From Streptomyces sp. PR69 (GTDB lineage Bacteria; Actinomycetota; Actinomycetes; Streptomycetales; Streptomycetaceae): DNA of 64,000 nt. Position 1 is the stretch's first letter; each line of letters opens with the position of its first letter. The notes under the pieces are model-generated. The model did no database searches, was not told where the DNA came from, and saw nothing but the letters and a program-made list of their open reading frames with translations. The stretch spans positions 345,107 through 409,106 of the forward strand of contig NZ_JAOWCB010000001.1 of assembly GCF_026420845.1 (NCBI RefSeq), read 5' to 3'. Both the position numbers and the translations under genes were made by a program. Below, in pieces: positions 33,211-42,744 of this stretch.

Positions 33211-34200
33211 GTGCTCATCGACACCTATGGCCGAGTGGCCACCGACCTGCGGGTCTCACTCACCGACCGGTGCAATCTGCGCTGCACCTACTGCATGCCC
33301 GAGGAGGGCCTGCAGTGGCTGGCCAAGCCGGATCTGCTCACCGACGACGAGATCGTCCGGCTGATCCGGATCGCCGTCACCGACCTCGGCGTGACCGAGG
33401 TCCGCTTCACCGGCGGAGAGCCGCTGCTGCGGCCGGGGCTCGTCGGCATCGTGGAGCGGTGCGCCGCCCTGGAGCCCCGCCCCAGGATGTCCCTGACGAC
33501 CAACGGCATCGGGCTGCAGCGCACGGCGGAGGCGCTCAAGGCCGCTGGCCTGGACCGGGTCAATGTCTCCCTGGACACCCTCCGGCCCGATGTCTTCAAG
33601 ACCCTCACTCGCCGTGACCGGCATCAGGACGTCCTGAAGGGCCTCGCCGCGGCGCGCGCCGCCGGGCTCACCCCCGTCAAGGTCAATACGGTGCTGATGC
33701 CGGGGCTCAATGACGACGAGGCCCCCGATCTGCTGGCCTGGGCCATGGAGCATGACTACGAGCTGCGCTTTATCGAGCAGATGCCGCTGGACGCCCAGCA
33801 CGGCTGGACGCGCGACGGAATGATCACCGCCGGTGACATCCTCGCGTCCCTGCGCACCCGCTTCACCCTCACTCCCGAGGGCGACGACGAGCGGGGCTCG
33901 GCCCCCGCCGAGCGCTGGGTCGTGGACGGCGGACGGCACCGTGTGGGCGTCATCGCCTCCGTCACCCGCCCGTTCTGCCGGGCCTGCGACCGCACCCGGC
34001 TCACCGCCGACGGCCAGGTCCGCACCTGCCTCTTCGCCCGCGAGGAGACGGATCTGCGGGCCGCGCTGCGTTCGGACGCCCCGGACGAGGAGGTCGCCGC
34101 GATATGGCGGCAGGCGATGTGGGGCAAGAAGGCCGGCTCCGGGCTGGACGACCCGGCGTTTCTGCAGCCTCAGCGCCCGATGTCAGCGATCGGCGGCTGA
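33211..34200 (+). CDS. moaA: GTP 3',8-cyclase MoaA
   Basis: The 329-residue radical SAM enzyme makes the first molybdopterin precursor from GTP. The N-terminal SAM cluster ligands are Cys21, Cys25 and Cys28 in DRCNLRCTYCMP. The C-terminal cluster, which binds GTP, uses Cys256, Cys259 and Cys273. The protein ends in the conserved Gly-Gly needed for activity. GTG 33211 follows GGGAGGGGG. No other moa gene is adjacent. Its stop overlaps the convergent small gene by 18 bases. Confidence 0.96.
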   Translation: MLIDTYGRVATDLRVSLTDRCNLRCTYCMPEEGLQWLAKPDLLTDDEIVRLIRIAVTDLGVTEVRFTGGEPLLRPGLVGIVERCAALEPRPRMSLTTNGIGLQRTAEALKAAGLDRVNVSLDTLRPDVFKTLTRRDRHQDVLKGLAAARAAGLTPVKVNTVLMPGLNDDEAPDLLAWAMEHDYELRFIEQMPLDAQHGWTRDGMITAGDILASLRTRFTLTPEGDDERGSAPAERWVVDGGRHRVGVIASVTRPFCRACDRTRLTADGQVRTCLFAREETDLRAALRSDAPDEEVAAIWRQAMWGKKAGSGLDDPAFLQPQRPMSAIGG

Positions 34201-34431
34201 GCCGGAGCCCTGTTGCCCCTGTTCCCGCTGCTGCCACTCCGCCAGGGTGACCACGTCCTTGAGGAAGCCGCGCAGACCGAGGAACTGGGACAGATGCTCC
34301 CGGTGCTCCTCGCAGGCCAGCCAGGTCTTCCGCCGCTCGGGGGTGTGCAGCTTGGGGTTGTTCCAGGCCAGCACCCACACGGCGGCCGTGCGGCAGCCCT
34401 TCGCGGAGCAGATCGGTGTCTCGTCAGTCAC
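34183..34431 (-). CDS. Conserved small actinomycete protein, unknown function
   Basis: The 82-residue protein begins TDETPICSAKGCRTAAVWVLAWNN and contains a CxxxxC pair plus CEEHREHL, which could bind zinc. Close homologues are common in Streptomyces and share the start chosen here (GTG 34431); the frame stays open to 34623. Databases sometimes attach the name acetone carboxylase to it, which its size does not support. It overlaps the moaA end by 18 bases in convergent orientation. Confidence 0.8.
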   Translation of the reverse strand: MTDETPICSAKGCRTAAVWVLAWNNPKLHTPERRKTWLACEEHREHLSQFLGLRGFLKDVVTLAEWQQREQGQQGSGSAADR

Positions 34432-34635
34432 TCTCGTGTCCAGATGTTGCACATGAACGACGCCGAGCAGCCACGGGGGGAGCTGCCCGGCGTCGGTCTG
34501 TCGCTCCGACGGGGGATGCGGAGCGCGTAGGAAGTATGTCACGGGGAAGGGGCTGCGGTGCACCGGAACGTCATGATTGATCTGAGCTTTTCCTGAGCTT
34601 TGCAGCACCGCAATGTGCGCCATGGCCGCTCCGGG

Positions 34636-35094
34636 TCAGCTCAGGCCGCTTCCAGGGGCTATGTGCTCCTGCTGCTGCGCTGCGGGCCCGGCGGGCGCGT
34701 CCGCGGCGGGTACGCGGCTGTCCGTCCGCTCCGTCCCGCCGTCCGGTTCGGCCCGTTCCGCCTGCTCGGTCTGCTCAGCCCGCTCGGCCGATTCGGCGGG
34801 CCCGAGCATCGGCCGGGACGGGGCGGACACAAAAGTCGACGGCAGGGAGGGCGTGCTCTCCCGGCCGGCGTTGGCGATCACCACGGCGACATAGGGCAGC
34901 AGAGCCCCGAGCACCAGCGCGACGATCGCCACATGGCGCTCCACATTCCACAGAGCCGCCGCGAGGATCACCGCGACGGTGCGCACCGACATGGAGATCA
35001 CATAGCGCCGCTGGCGGCCGCGCACATCCTCGGCCAGCCCCTGCCGGGCTCCCGTGATCCGGAAGACCTGTGCTCCGCCCTGCTTCCGCGTCAC
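34636..35094 (-). CDS. DUF3099 membrane protein
   Basis: The 152-residue protein has a basic N-terminal region ending in DVRGRQRRYVISM, two adjacent hydrophobic segments (about 36-52 and 56-72) and a long Glu/Ala/Pro tail rich in AERAEQ repeats (about 95-150). This matches the small DUF3099 family of actinomycetes. Function is unknown. GTG 35094 is the best start by similarity, with a GGTGGAAC sequence just before it. The upstream neighbour diverges. Confidence 0.8.
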   Translation of the reverse strand: MTRKQGGAQVFRITGARQGLAEDVRGRQRRYVISMSVRTVAVILAAALWNVERHVAIVALVLGALLPYVAVVIANAGRESTPSLPSTFVSAPSRPMLGPAESAERAEQTEQAERAEPDGGTERTDSRVPAADAPAGPAAQQQEHIAPGSGLS

Positions 35095-35377
35095 GTTCCA
35101 CCACCCGCTTTTCCCTGGCGGCCGCGCCCCGGCCGCTCCCGGGTCCCGCCGCATCCGCTGCCGGGGCCCTGCTGTGTCCACCGTACGCCCGGGCTCCCAC
35201 GGCCAGGAGACCGGGGCCGGACTGCCGTTGAGTGTCCGCTCTGCGCCGCGGCGGTCGACGCCGTACTGCAGATGGCGCGCCCGGCATGCGCTGTTCGGCG
35301 GACCACCCGAGACTGGCCAGGTAGTCGGGCGGTGCCCGCGCAGAGCGGACACACGGCAGCGGTGCGAGGAGGCAGCC

Positions 35378-35653
35378 ATGGGCTGGTTGTGGGCGATCAT
35401 CGTGGGACTGGTGCTGGGCCTGATCGCCAAGGCGCTCATTCCCGGCAAGCAGCACAGCCCGCTGTGGCTGACGACCCTCTTCGGCATGGCGGGAGCGGCC
35501 GCCGGCAACTGGATGGCCATGGGCCTCGGCATCGACGAGACCCGCGGCATCGACTGGGGCCGCCATGCCCTGCAGCTCGGCGCCGCGATCGTGATCGTCC
35601 TGCTGGGCGACATGGCGTACACGGCGGCCCGCCGCAACAAACAGCGAGTCTGA
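35378..35653 (+). CDS. GlsB/YeaQ/YmgE family membrane protein
   Basis: The 91-residue protein has three hydrophobic segments and begins WLWAIIVGLVLGLIAKALIPG, the family hallmark (also labelled transglycosylase-associated). Relatives are linked to envelope stress. GAGGAGGCAGCC precedes ATG 35378. It is a single gene that converges on tyrS. Confidence 0.9.
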   Translation: MGWLWAIIVGLVLGLIAKALIPGKQHSPLWLTTLFGMAGAAAGNWMAMGLGIDETRGIDWGRHALQLGAAIVIVLLGDMAYTAARRNKQRV

Positions 35654-35702
35654 GCCGGTCAGCGCCGGTCAGCAGGACGGCGGCGGGTCAGCCCACCGGC
35701 GC

Positions 35703-35727
35703 GGCGGCCCGGTCAGCCCGGGCCGCC
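35703..35727. terminator. Bidirectional hairpin before the tyrS end
   Basis: GGCGGCCCGG pairs perfectly with CCGGGCCGCC around a five-base loop between two converging genes. Confidence 0.75.
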
Positions 35728-35741
35728 CTTCCGGCGGCGGC

Positions 35742-37013
35742 TCAGCCCTCCGGGGCCACCTCGATGGCCGCCAGGTTCTTCTTGCCGCGGCGGAGCACCA
35801 GCCAGCGGCCGTGGAGGAGGTCCTCCCGCGCCGGGACGGCGTCCTCGGCCGTGACCTTGACGTTGTTCACATACGCACCGCCCTCCTTGACGGTGCGGCG
35901 TGCGGCGGACTTGCTCGGCGTCAGGCCGACCTCCGCGAACAGGTCCACGACCGGGGTCAGCTCGGCAACCCGCGCATGCGGCACCTCCGAGAGCGCCGCC
36001 GTCAGCGTCGCCTCGTCGAGCCCGCCCAGCTCGCCCTGCCCGAACAGCGCCCTCGACGCGGCGATGACAGCCGCGCACTGGTCGGCCCCGTGCACCAGCG
36101 TCGTCAGCTCCTCGGCCAGGGCACGCTGCGCCGCCCGCGCCTGCGGACGCTCCGCCGTCTGCTTCTCCAGTTCCTCAAGCTCCTCACGGCTCTTGAAACT
36201 GAGAATCCGCATGTACTGGGAGATGTCCCGGTCGTCCACATTCAGCCAGAACTGGTAGAACGCGTACGGCGTGGTCATCTCCGGGTCCAGCCAGACCGCG
36301 CCACCCTCGGTCTTGCCGAACTTGGTGCCGTCCGACTTCGTCATCAGCGGCGTCGCCAGCGCATGCACCTCCGCGTCCGGCTCCAGGCGGTGGATCAGAT
36401 CCAGACCGGCCGTGAGATTGCCCCACTGGTCGCTGCCGCCCTGCTGGAGCGTGCAGCCGTACCGCCGGTACAGCTCCAGGAAGTCCATGCCCTGCAGGAT
36501 CTGGTAGCTGAACTCCGTGTAGCTGATGCCCTGTTCGGACTCCAGACGGCGGGCGACGGAGTCCTTGGCGAGCATCTTGTTGACCCGGAAGTGCTTGCCG
36601 ATGTCCCGCAGGAACGCGATCGCGGACAGCCCGGCGGTCCAGTCCAGGTTGTTGACCATGACCGCGGCGTTCTCGCCCTCGAAGGACAGGAAGGGCTCGA
36701 TCTGGGCCCGCAGCCGCGTCACCCAGTTCGCGACGGTCTCCGGGTCGTTCAGCGTCCGCTCCGCCGTCGGCCGCGGGTCGCCGATCTGCCCGGTCGCCCC
36801 GCCCACCAGCGCCAGCGGCTTGTGCCCGGCCTGCTGGAGCCGGCGGACGGTGAGCACCTGCACCAGATGCCCGACGTGCAGGCTCGCCGCCGTCGGGTCG
36901 AAGCCGCAATAGAACGTGACGGGACCGTCCGCGAGCGCCTTGCGCAAAGCGTCCTCGTCAGTGGACTGGGCGAACAGCCCGCGCCACTTCAGCTCGTCGA
37001 CGATGTCCGTCAC
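35742..37013 (-). CDS. tyrS: Tyrosyl-tRNA synthetase
   Basis: The 423-residue class I synthetase charges tRNA-Tyr. It has the HIGH-type motif HVGH (46-49), tyrosine-binding segments [12 protein letters not shown] and [14 protein letters not shown], the KMSKS-type KFGKT, and a C-terminal S4 RNA-binding domain ending near the last 20 residues ([18 protein letters not shown]). The start is GTG 37013, reading [12 protein letters not shown], with GAGGAG ten bases upstream; the frame is open to 37061. I see no T-box leader. Confidence 0.97.
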   Translation of the reverse strand: MTDIVDELKWRGLFAQSTDEDALRKALADGPVTFYCGFDPTAASLHVGHLVQVLTVRRLQQAGHKPLALVGGATGQIGDPRPTAERTLNDPETVANWVTRLRAQIEPFLSFEGENAAVMVNNLDWTAGLSAIAFLRDIGKHFRVNKMLAKDSVARRLESEQGISYTEFSYQILQGMDFLELYRRYGCTLQQGGSDQWGNLTAGLDLIHRLEPDAEVHALATPLMTKSDGTKFGKTEGGAVWLDPEMTTPYAFYQFWLNVDDRDISQYMRILSFKSREELEELEKQTAERPQARAAQRALAEELTTLVHGADQCAAVIAASRALFGQGELGGLDEATLTAALSEVPHARVAELTPVVDLFAEVGLTPSKSAARRTVKEGGAYVNNVKVTAEDAVPAREDLLHGRWLVLRRGKKNLAAIEVAPEG

Positions 37014-37109
37014 GGTTCTCGGTCTCCTCGGAGTGAGTGTCTTGTCGCAGTGGTGGATCACATCAGGTGTGCGTGGATCTGAGCCCAGTCTATGGGGGCT
37101 CCGCAGGGC

Positions 37110-38501
37110 TCAGATCCCCTGGCTGACGGAGCTCATATTGAAGTCCGGCACGCGCAGCGCCGGCATCGCGGCCCGGGTGAAGTAGTCGCCCCATTCGCGC
37201 GGCAGCGTCTTCTCGCTCCGCCCGGCCTCCGCGGCCCGCGACAGCAGGTCCACCGGCGACTCGTTGAAGCGGAAGTTGTTGACCTCACCGACCACCTCGC
37301 CGTTCTCGACGAGATAGACGCCGTCCCTGGTCAGCCCCGTCAGCAGCAGCGTCGCCGGGTCCACCTCGCGGATGTACCACAGACAGGTCAGCAGCAGCCC
37401 CCGCTCCGTGGCCGCCGCCATCTCCTCCAGCGAGCGCTCGCCGCCCCCGTCCAGCACCAGATTGCCGGCCGCCGGGGTCACCGGCAGCCCGGTCAGCCCC
37501 GCGCTGTGCCGGGTGGTGATCAGATGCGCCAGCTTGCCGTCCCGGATCCAGTCCGTCGCCGTCAGCGGCAGACCGTTGTCAAACACCGACGCGTCGTCCC
37601 CCGACGCATGCGCGATCACAAACGGTGCGGACTCCAGACCAGGCTCATGCGGATCGCTGCGCAGGGTGAGCGGCAGCTCGGACAGGGTCTCGCCGACCCG
37701 CGTCCCGCCGCCCGCCTTGGAGAAGACGGTACGGCCCTCTGCCGCGTCGCGGGCCGACGACGACCAGAACTGGTAGATCAGCAGATCGGCCACCGCGGTG
37801 GGCGGCAGCAGCGTCTCATACCGGCCGGCAGGCAGCTCCACACGCCGCTCGGCCCAGCCGAGCCGCTTGCCCAGCTCCGCGTCCAGGGCGATCGGGTCCA
37901 CATCTTTGAAGTCCCGCGTGGCACGGCCCGCCCATGCGGAACGGGCGCGGTCCGGGCTCTTGGCGTTCAGCTCCAGCGTGCCGTTGGGCTGGTCGTGCCG
38001 CAGCCGGATGCCCGTCGAGGTGCCCAGATAGGTCGAGGTCAGCTCATGGTTGGCGAAGCCGTACAGCTCACGGCCGCCCGCGCGGGCCCGGGCGAACGCC
38101 TCACCCAGCGCGGGCGCGAAGTCCGCGAACACGCCGGACGACGTCTCGGCGGGGGCGTCGGTGAAGTCCGGGGCCGACGGCGCCCCCGCAACCAGCGGCT
38201 GGGCGTCCTCGGCCGGCCCGGCGCCGCGCGCGGCCGCCTCCGCGGCACGCACCAGCGGTTCGAGATCGTCCGCGGTCACCGCCGACCGGGACACCACCCC
38301 GGAGGCGACCCCCTCGGCCCCGTCGACGGTCGCCACGACGGTGAGGGTGCGTCCGCGGGTGACGCCGTTGGTGGTCAGGGCGTTGCCCGCCCAGCGCAGA
38401 TTGGCCGAGGAGTGCTCATCGGCGATCACCACACAGCCGTCGGCCGCGGACAGCTCCAGGGCCCGCTCGACGATCTCGTACGGCTTGCTGACACGGCTCA
38501 T
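37110..38501 (-). CDS. tldE: TldE/PmbA-type metalloprotease partner
   Basis: The 463-residue protein belongs to the TldD/PmbA family but lacks the HExxxH zinc motif, which marks it as TldE/PmbA. The C-terminal FNESPVDLLSRA and ITTRHSAGLTG segments are typical. TldE pairs with TldD, whose gene is 82 bases upstream on the same strand; together they cleave unfolded peptides in a narrow pore and mature some ribosomally made peptides. No precursor peptide is seen nearby. Confidence 0.93.
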   Translation of the reverse strand: MSRVSKPYEIVERALELSAADGCVVIADEHSSANLRWAGNALTTNGVTRGRTLTVVATVDGAEGVASGVVSRSAVTADDLEPLVRAAEAAARGAGPAEDAQPLVAGAPSAPDFTDAPAETSSGVFADFAPALGEAFARARAGGRELYGFANHELTSTYLGTSTGIRLRHDQPNGTLELNAKSPDRARSAWAGRATRDFKDVDPIALDAELGKRLGWAERRVELPAGRYETLLPPTAVADLLIYQFWSSSARDAAEGRTVFSKAGGGTRVGETLSELPLTLRSDPHEPGLESAPFVIAHASGDDASVFDNGLPLTATDWIRDGKLAHLITTRHSAGLTGLPVTPAAGNLVLDGGGERSLEEMAAATERGLLLTCLWYIREVDPATLLLTGLTRDGVYLVENGEVVGEVNNFRFNESPVDLLSRAAEAGRSEKTLPREWGDYFTRAAMPALRVPDFNMSSVSQGI

Positions 38502-38583
38502 CGACCGGCCTCCTGCGTCGTGTTGAGACTGTGCTTGCCCGGGGGGCGGCCCCCGGACCCCCGGCAGGTTCCGTGGCGCGCGC

Positions 38584-40110
38584 TCACCGCCCCGCCTCCT
38601 GCGTCGTGTTCAGGATGTTCACGCCCCGGAACAGGGCCGACGGGCAGCCGTGGGAGACCGCGGCGACCTGGCCCGGCTGGGCCTTGCCGCAGTTGAACGC
38701 GCCGCCCAGGACATATGTCTGCGGGCCGCCCACCTTCTCCATCGAGCCCCAGAAGTCCGTCGTCGTCGCCTGGTACGCGACGTCCCGCAGCTGCCCGGTC
38801 AGCCGCCCGTTCTCGATGCGGAAGAAGCGCTGCCCGGTGAACTGGAAGTTATAGCGCTGCATGTCGATCGACCACGAGCGGTCGCCGACCACATAGATCC
38901 CCCTCTCCACGCCCCCGATCAGGTCCTCCGTCGACAGACCTCCGGGATCGGGCTGCAGCGACACATTGGCCATCCGCTGCACCGGCACATGCCGGGGGGA
39001 GTCCGCGTAGGCGCAGCCGTTGGAACGGCCGAGACCCGTCAGCTTCGCGATCCGCCGGTCCAGCTGGTAGCCGACCAGCGTGCCGTCCTTGACCAGATCC
39101 CAGGACTGCGCCTCGACGCCCTCGTCGTCGTAGCCGATCGTCGCGAGCCCGTGCTCGGCGGTCCTGTCACCCGTCACATTCATCGCCGAGGAGCCGTACG
39201 CCAGCTTCCCCAGCTGGTCGAAGGTGGCGAACGAGGTCCCCGCGTACGCCGCCTCATAGCCCAGCGCCCGGTCCAGCTCGGTGGCGTGGCCGATCGACTC
39301 ATGGATGGTGAGCCATAGATTCGACGGGTCGACCACCAGGTCGTACCGGCCCGCCTCCACGCTCGGCGCGCGCATCTTCTCCGCCAGCAGCGAAGGGATC
39401 TGCTCTAGCTCCGCGTCCCAGTCCCAGCCGGTGCCGGTCAGATACTCCCAGCCGCGCCCGACCGGCGGCGCGATGGTGCGCATCGAGTCGAACTCGCCGG
39501 TCGTCTCGTCGACGGCGACGGCCGTCAGCTGCGGATGCAGCCGCACCCGCTGCTGGGTGGTCACCGTCCCCGCCGTATCCGCATAGAACTTGTTCTCATG
39601 GACGGTCAGCAGGGAGGCGTCCACATGCGCCACCCCCTCCGCCCGCAGCAGCCGCTCGCTCCACTCGGCCAGCAGCCCCGTCTTGTCCTCGTCCGGCACG
39701 GTGAAGGGATCGACCTCGTACGAGGAGATCCAGGTCTTCTCCGCGTGCACCGGCTCCTCGGCGAGCTCCACCCTCCCCACGTCGGAACCGGCCGCCGCGA
39801 TCACCTTGGCGGACAGCTTCGCCATGGCCACCGCCTGGCCCGCGACCCTGGCGGCCGCGTCCATCGTCAGGTCCACCCCCGAGGCGAACCCCCACGCGCC
39901 GCCGTGCACCACCCGCACCGCGTACCCGAGGTCGGTGGTGTCGGCCGACCCGGACGGCTTGGCGTCCCGCAGCCGCCAGGCGGCGCTGCGCACCCGCTCG
40001 AACCGGAAGTCGGCGTGCTCCGCCCCGAGCGCACGGGCCCGGGCGAGCGCGGCGTCGGCGAGCGCACGCAGCGGCAGCGCCAGGAATGTCTGATCGATCT
40101 CATGGGGCAC
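38584..40110 (-). CDS. tldD: TldD zinc metalloprotease
   Basis: The 508-residue protein has the zinc-binding HESIGHATELD (about 229-239; HExxxH) and a downstream third ligand region GCAYADSPRHVPVQRM. It is the catalytic half of the TldD-TldE protease. GTG 40110 (PHEIDQTFLALP) follows GGGGAGG at six bases; the frame is open to 40143. The tldE gene follows it. Confidence 0.94.
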   Translation of the reverse strand: MPHEIDQTFLALPLRALADAALARARALGAEHADFRFERVRSAAWRLRDAKPSGSADTTDLGYAVRVVHGGAWGFASGVDLTMDAAARVAGQAVAMAKLSAKVIAAAGSDVGRVELAEEPVHAEKTWISSYEVDPFTVPDEDKTGLLAEWSERLLRAEGVAHVDASLLTVHENKFYADTAGTVTTQQRVRLHPQLTAVAVDETTGEFDSMRTIAPPVGRGWEYLTGTGWDWDAELEQIPSLLAEKMRAPSVEAGRYDLVVDPSNLWLTIHESIGHATELDRALGYEAAYAGTSFATFDQLGKLAYGSSAMNVTGDRTAEHGLATIGYDDEGVEAQSWDLVKDGTLVGYQLDRRIAKLTGLGRSNGCAYADSPRHVPVQRMANVSLQPDPGGLSTEDLIGGVERGIYVVGDRSWSIDMQRYNFQFTGQRFFRIENGRLTGQLRDVAYQATTTDFWGSMEKVGGPQTYVLGGAFNCGKAQPGQVAAVSHGCPSALFRGVNILNTTQEAGR

Positions 40111-40392
40111 AGCGGCCCTCCCCTTCTCACCGGGCGACGACAAGGCGACTACAACCCGCAGTGAATCATGCGGTGCCCACCGTCACGTCGGCCATCGCTT
40201 TCCGGGGATTGCACCGCCCGGCCGCGCAGGCGCGCCTCCCCCGACCGATCCGCCCGGGCCGACCGGACCGCCCGCGACTGTAGGGATCCAACAGTCGCCG
40301 CAGGAAGGCGCTGTCAGGGCCCGATTCCTCGTACACGCTCCGGTACCGATAGTTTCTGTCGGTATCAAGACCGCTATCGAAAGGGTGATCCG

Positions 40393-41112
40393 TTGAGTCG
40401 CTCGGTTCTCGTCACCGGAGGAAACCGGGGCATCGGCCTCGCCATCGCCCGCGCGTTCGCCGAGGCCGGCGACAAGGTCGCGATCACCTATCGGTCGGGT
40501 GAGCCTCCGGAGGAGCTGGTCAAGCTCGGCTGTCTGCCGGTCCGCTGCGACATCACGGACGCCGAGCAGGTGGAGCAGGCCTACAAGGAGATCGAGGACA
40601 AGCACGGTCCCGTGGAGGTGCTGGTGGCCAACGCCGGCGTCACCAAGGACCAGTTGCTGATGCGGATGTCCGAGGACGACTTCACCTCCGTACTCGACAC
40701 CAACCTCACCGGCGCGTTCCGCGTCGTGAAGCGCGCCAACCGCGGCATGCTGCGCGCCCGTAAGGGCCGTGTCGTGCTGATCTCCTCCGTCGTCGGGCTG
40801 CTCGGCTCGGCAGGGCAGGCCAACTACGCCGCCTCCAAGGCCGGCCTGGTCGGCTTCGCCCGGTCCCTCGCCCGTGAGCTGGGGTCGCGGAACATCACCT
40901 TCAACGTCGTCGCGCCCGGTTTTGTCGACACCGACATGACCAAGGCGCTCAGCGACGAGCAGCGCGCGGGCATCGTCTCGCAGGTGCCGCTCGGCCGCTA
41001 TGCGGAGCCCGGGGAGATCGCCGCCGCGGTGAAGTTCCTCGCTTCCGACGACGCCTCGTACATCACTGGAGCCGTCATCCCGGTTGACGGCGGATTGGGC
41101 ATGGGTCACTGA
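40393..41112 (+). CDS. fabG: 3-oxoacyl-ACP reductase FabG
   Basis: The 239-residue SDR uses NADPH to reduce 3-oxoacyl-ACP in type II fatty acid synthesis. It has TGGNRGIG at 8-15, NAGVTKD, the catalytic Ser in ISSVVG, YAASK, and a C-terminal PVDGG. The start is TTG 40393 (SRSVLVTGG) with GAAAGGG upstream; no in-frame ATG or GTG fits as well. It lies four bases before fabI, so the two reductases are co-transcribed, as in Streptomyces and mycobacteria (mabA-inhA). Confidence 0.95.
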   Translation: MSRSVLVTGGNRGIGLAIARAFAEAGDKVAITYRSGEPPEELVKLGCLPVRCDITDAEQVEQAYKEIEDKHGPVEVLVANAGVTKDQLLMRMSEDDFTSVLDTNLTGAFRVVKRANRGMLRARKGRVVLISSVVGLLGSAGQANYAASKAGLVGFARSLARELGSRNITFNVVAPGFVDTDMTKALSDEQRAGIVSQVPLGRYAEPGEIAAAVKFLASDDASYITGAVIPVDGGLGMGH

Positions 41113-41116
41113 TCAC

Positions 41117-41884
41117 ATGAGTGGAATCCTCGCCGGCAAGCGCATCCTCATCACCGGTGTGCTGATGGAGTCCTCCATCGCCTTCCACACCGCGAAGCTG
41201 GCCCAGGAGCAGGGTGCGGAGATCATCCTGACGGCCTTCCCCCGGCCCACCCTGACCGAGCGCATCGCCAAGAAGCTCCCCAAGCCCACCAAGGTCATCG
41301 AGCTCGACGTCACCAACGAGGAGCATCTGTCCCGCCTCGCCGACCTGGTGCGCGAGGAGCTCGGCAGCCTCGACGGCGTGGTGCACTCCATCGGCTTCGC
41401 GCCGCAGGACGCACTCGGCGGCAACTTCCTCAACACGCCCTTTGAGTCCGTCTCGACCGCGATGCACGTCTCGGCGTTCTCGCTGAAGTCGCTGACGATG
41501 GCCTGCCTGCCGCTGATGCAGGAAGGCGGCTCGGTCGTCGGCCTGACCTTCGACGCGCAGTACGCCTGGCCGCAGTACGACTGGATGGGGCCGGCGAAGG
41601 CGGCGCTGGAGGCCACCTCCCGCTATCTCGCCCGCGACCTGGGCAAGCAGAACATCCGCTGCAACCTGATCTCCGCGGGGCCGATCGGCTCCATGGCCGC
41701 GAAGTCCATCCCGGGCTTCTCCGATCTGGCGGACGTCTGGAACCACCGCTCCCCGCTGGAGTGGGACCTCTCCGACCCCGAGCCGGCCGGCCGCGGCGTG
41801 GTCGCCCTGCTGTCGGACTGGTTCCCCAAGACGACGGGCGAGATCATCCACGTGGACGGCGGCCTGCACGCGATCGGCGCGTAG
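41117..41884 (+). CDS. fabI: Enoyl-ACP reductase FabI/InhA
   Basis: The 255-residue NADH-dependent enzyme finishes each elongation cycle. It has the InhA-like N terminus ILAGKRILITGVLMESSIAF, the catalytic YDWMGPAK (Tyr-x6-Lys) and PIGSMAAKSIPGF. These resemble InhA rather than E. coli FabI. It is coupled to fabG, four bases downstream. The 455-base gap after it contains only repeats. Confidence 0.96.
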   Translation: MSGILAGKRILITGVLMESSIAFHTAKLAQEQGAEIILTAFPRPTLTERIAKKLPKPTKVIELDVTNEEHLSRLADLVREELGSLDGVVHSIGFAPQDALGGNFLNTPFESVSTAMHVSAFSLKSLTMACLPLMQEGGSVVGLTFDAQYAWPQYDWMGPAKAALEATSRYLARDLGKQNIRCNLISAGPIGSMAAKSIPGFSDLADVWNHRSPLEWDLSDPEPAGRGVVALLSDWFPKTTGEIIHVDGGLHAIGA

Positions 41885-41898
41885 GCGCCCCGAGAGGG

Positions 41899-42094
41899 CG
41901 CGGGGCTGTACCGATGTGCGGCTTCCCCGCGCCCCAAAGGGGCATAGGGGCCGCGGGTCTGTGTCGATGTGCGGCTCCGCCGCGTGGGCGCGACCAGCCA
42001 CGATGTGCCTGCACGTGCGTGACGGCCTGCATGCGTCCGCAGGAGTCTGGGGCTGTGTCGCTGTGCGGCTTCGCCGCGTGGGCGCGACGGGCCA
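41899..42094. repeat. Three copies of a GTGCGGCTCCGCCGCGTGG-type repeat
   Basis: The gap between fabI and the next gene (41885-42339) holds three related segments at about 41899-41932, 41957-42000 and 42049-42094. Each contains GATGTGCGGCTTCC-like or GTGCGGCTCCGCCGCGTGGG, followed by CGCGACCAGCCAC or CGCGACGGGCCAT in the last two. Similar sequence is dispersed between genes in many Streptomyces. The remainder of the gap (42095-42339) shows no gene. Confidence 0.75.
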
Positions 42095-42339
42095 TGGCGC
42101 GCCCGCGCACGCTCGGCGGCGCCGGTCGCGGCACTTCCTGCGGCGCTGAACCCGGCCGTACGGCCCCCACGCCCCGTTTCCCGCCCTCCGCGGGGCGCGG
42201 GGCGTCGCCCGTTCGGCCCACCGGGGCGCGCGCCGCACCCCGGGGCCGTACGACCCTGAAAGGGCATTCCCCCTTGTGGTGCCGCCGCGACGAAAGGCGC
42301 TCGCGTCCTCGTCGCAGTACAGCCGAGGAGGTCCTGCTT

Positions 42340-42744
42340 GTGCGCACGAACTGGCGCTCCGCCTCCATACTGGCCACGGTCACGGTCCTGCTGTGGGCTA
42401 CCCCGACCGCATCCCAGCCGCACCGCCGGATCTCCCAGCCGGCCGCGCAGCCCTCCTCCCGGGCCGCGGAGACACAGCCCACCCTTCCCCGCCCCGTCTA
42501 CCAGGCCGAGTGCCGGCTGGCCGTCGAGGGCTCGCGGGCCACCGCGTACTGCCACAATCCGTATCCGCAGGCCGATCTGGTCCGGCTGCACATCGAGTGC
42601 GAACGCTGGTGGGACATCGACGTCGACACCGCTCCCGTCGAGCTCGGCGCGGCCGGATACGCACAGCTCACCAGCCGCTGCTGGAAGGAGATCCGCTCCG
42701 CCTGGGTCAGCCACCGGCCGGCGGCGCCGTCCGCAGGCACATAA
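42340..42744 (+). CDS. Secreted or lipid-free small exported protein, unknown
   Basis: The 134-residue protein begins with GTG 42340 after GAGGAGG. It has an N-terminal signal sequence (RTNWRSASILATVTVLLWATPTASQ, cleavage likely near TASQP). The mature part has four cysteines (ECRL, YCHNP, IECERWW, RCWKE) that may form two disulphides. I recognise no family. Its last 38 bases overlap the end of the convergent regulator gene. Confidence 0.78.
   Translation: MRTNWRSASILATVTVLLWATPTASQPHRRISQPAAQPSSRAAETQPTLPRPVYQAECRLAVEGSRATAYCHNPYPQADLVRLHIECERWWDIDVDTAPVELGAAGYAQLTSRCWKEIRSAWVSHRPAAPSAGT

Noticed and set aside
37014..37109. T-box leader for tyrS
   Set aside because: The space upstream is under 100 bases and shows no T-box motif.
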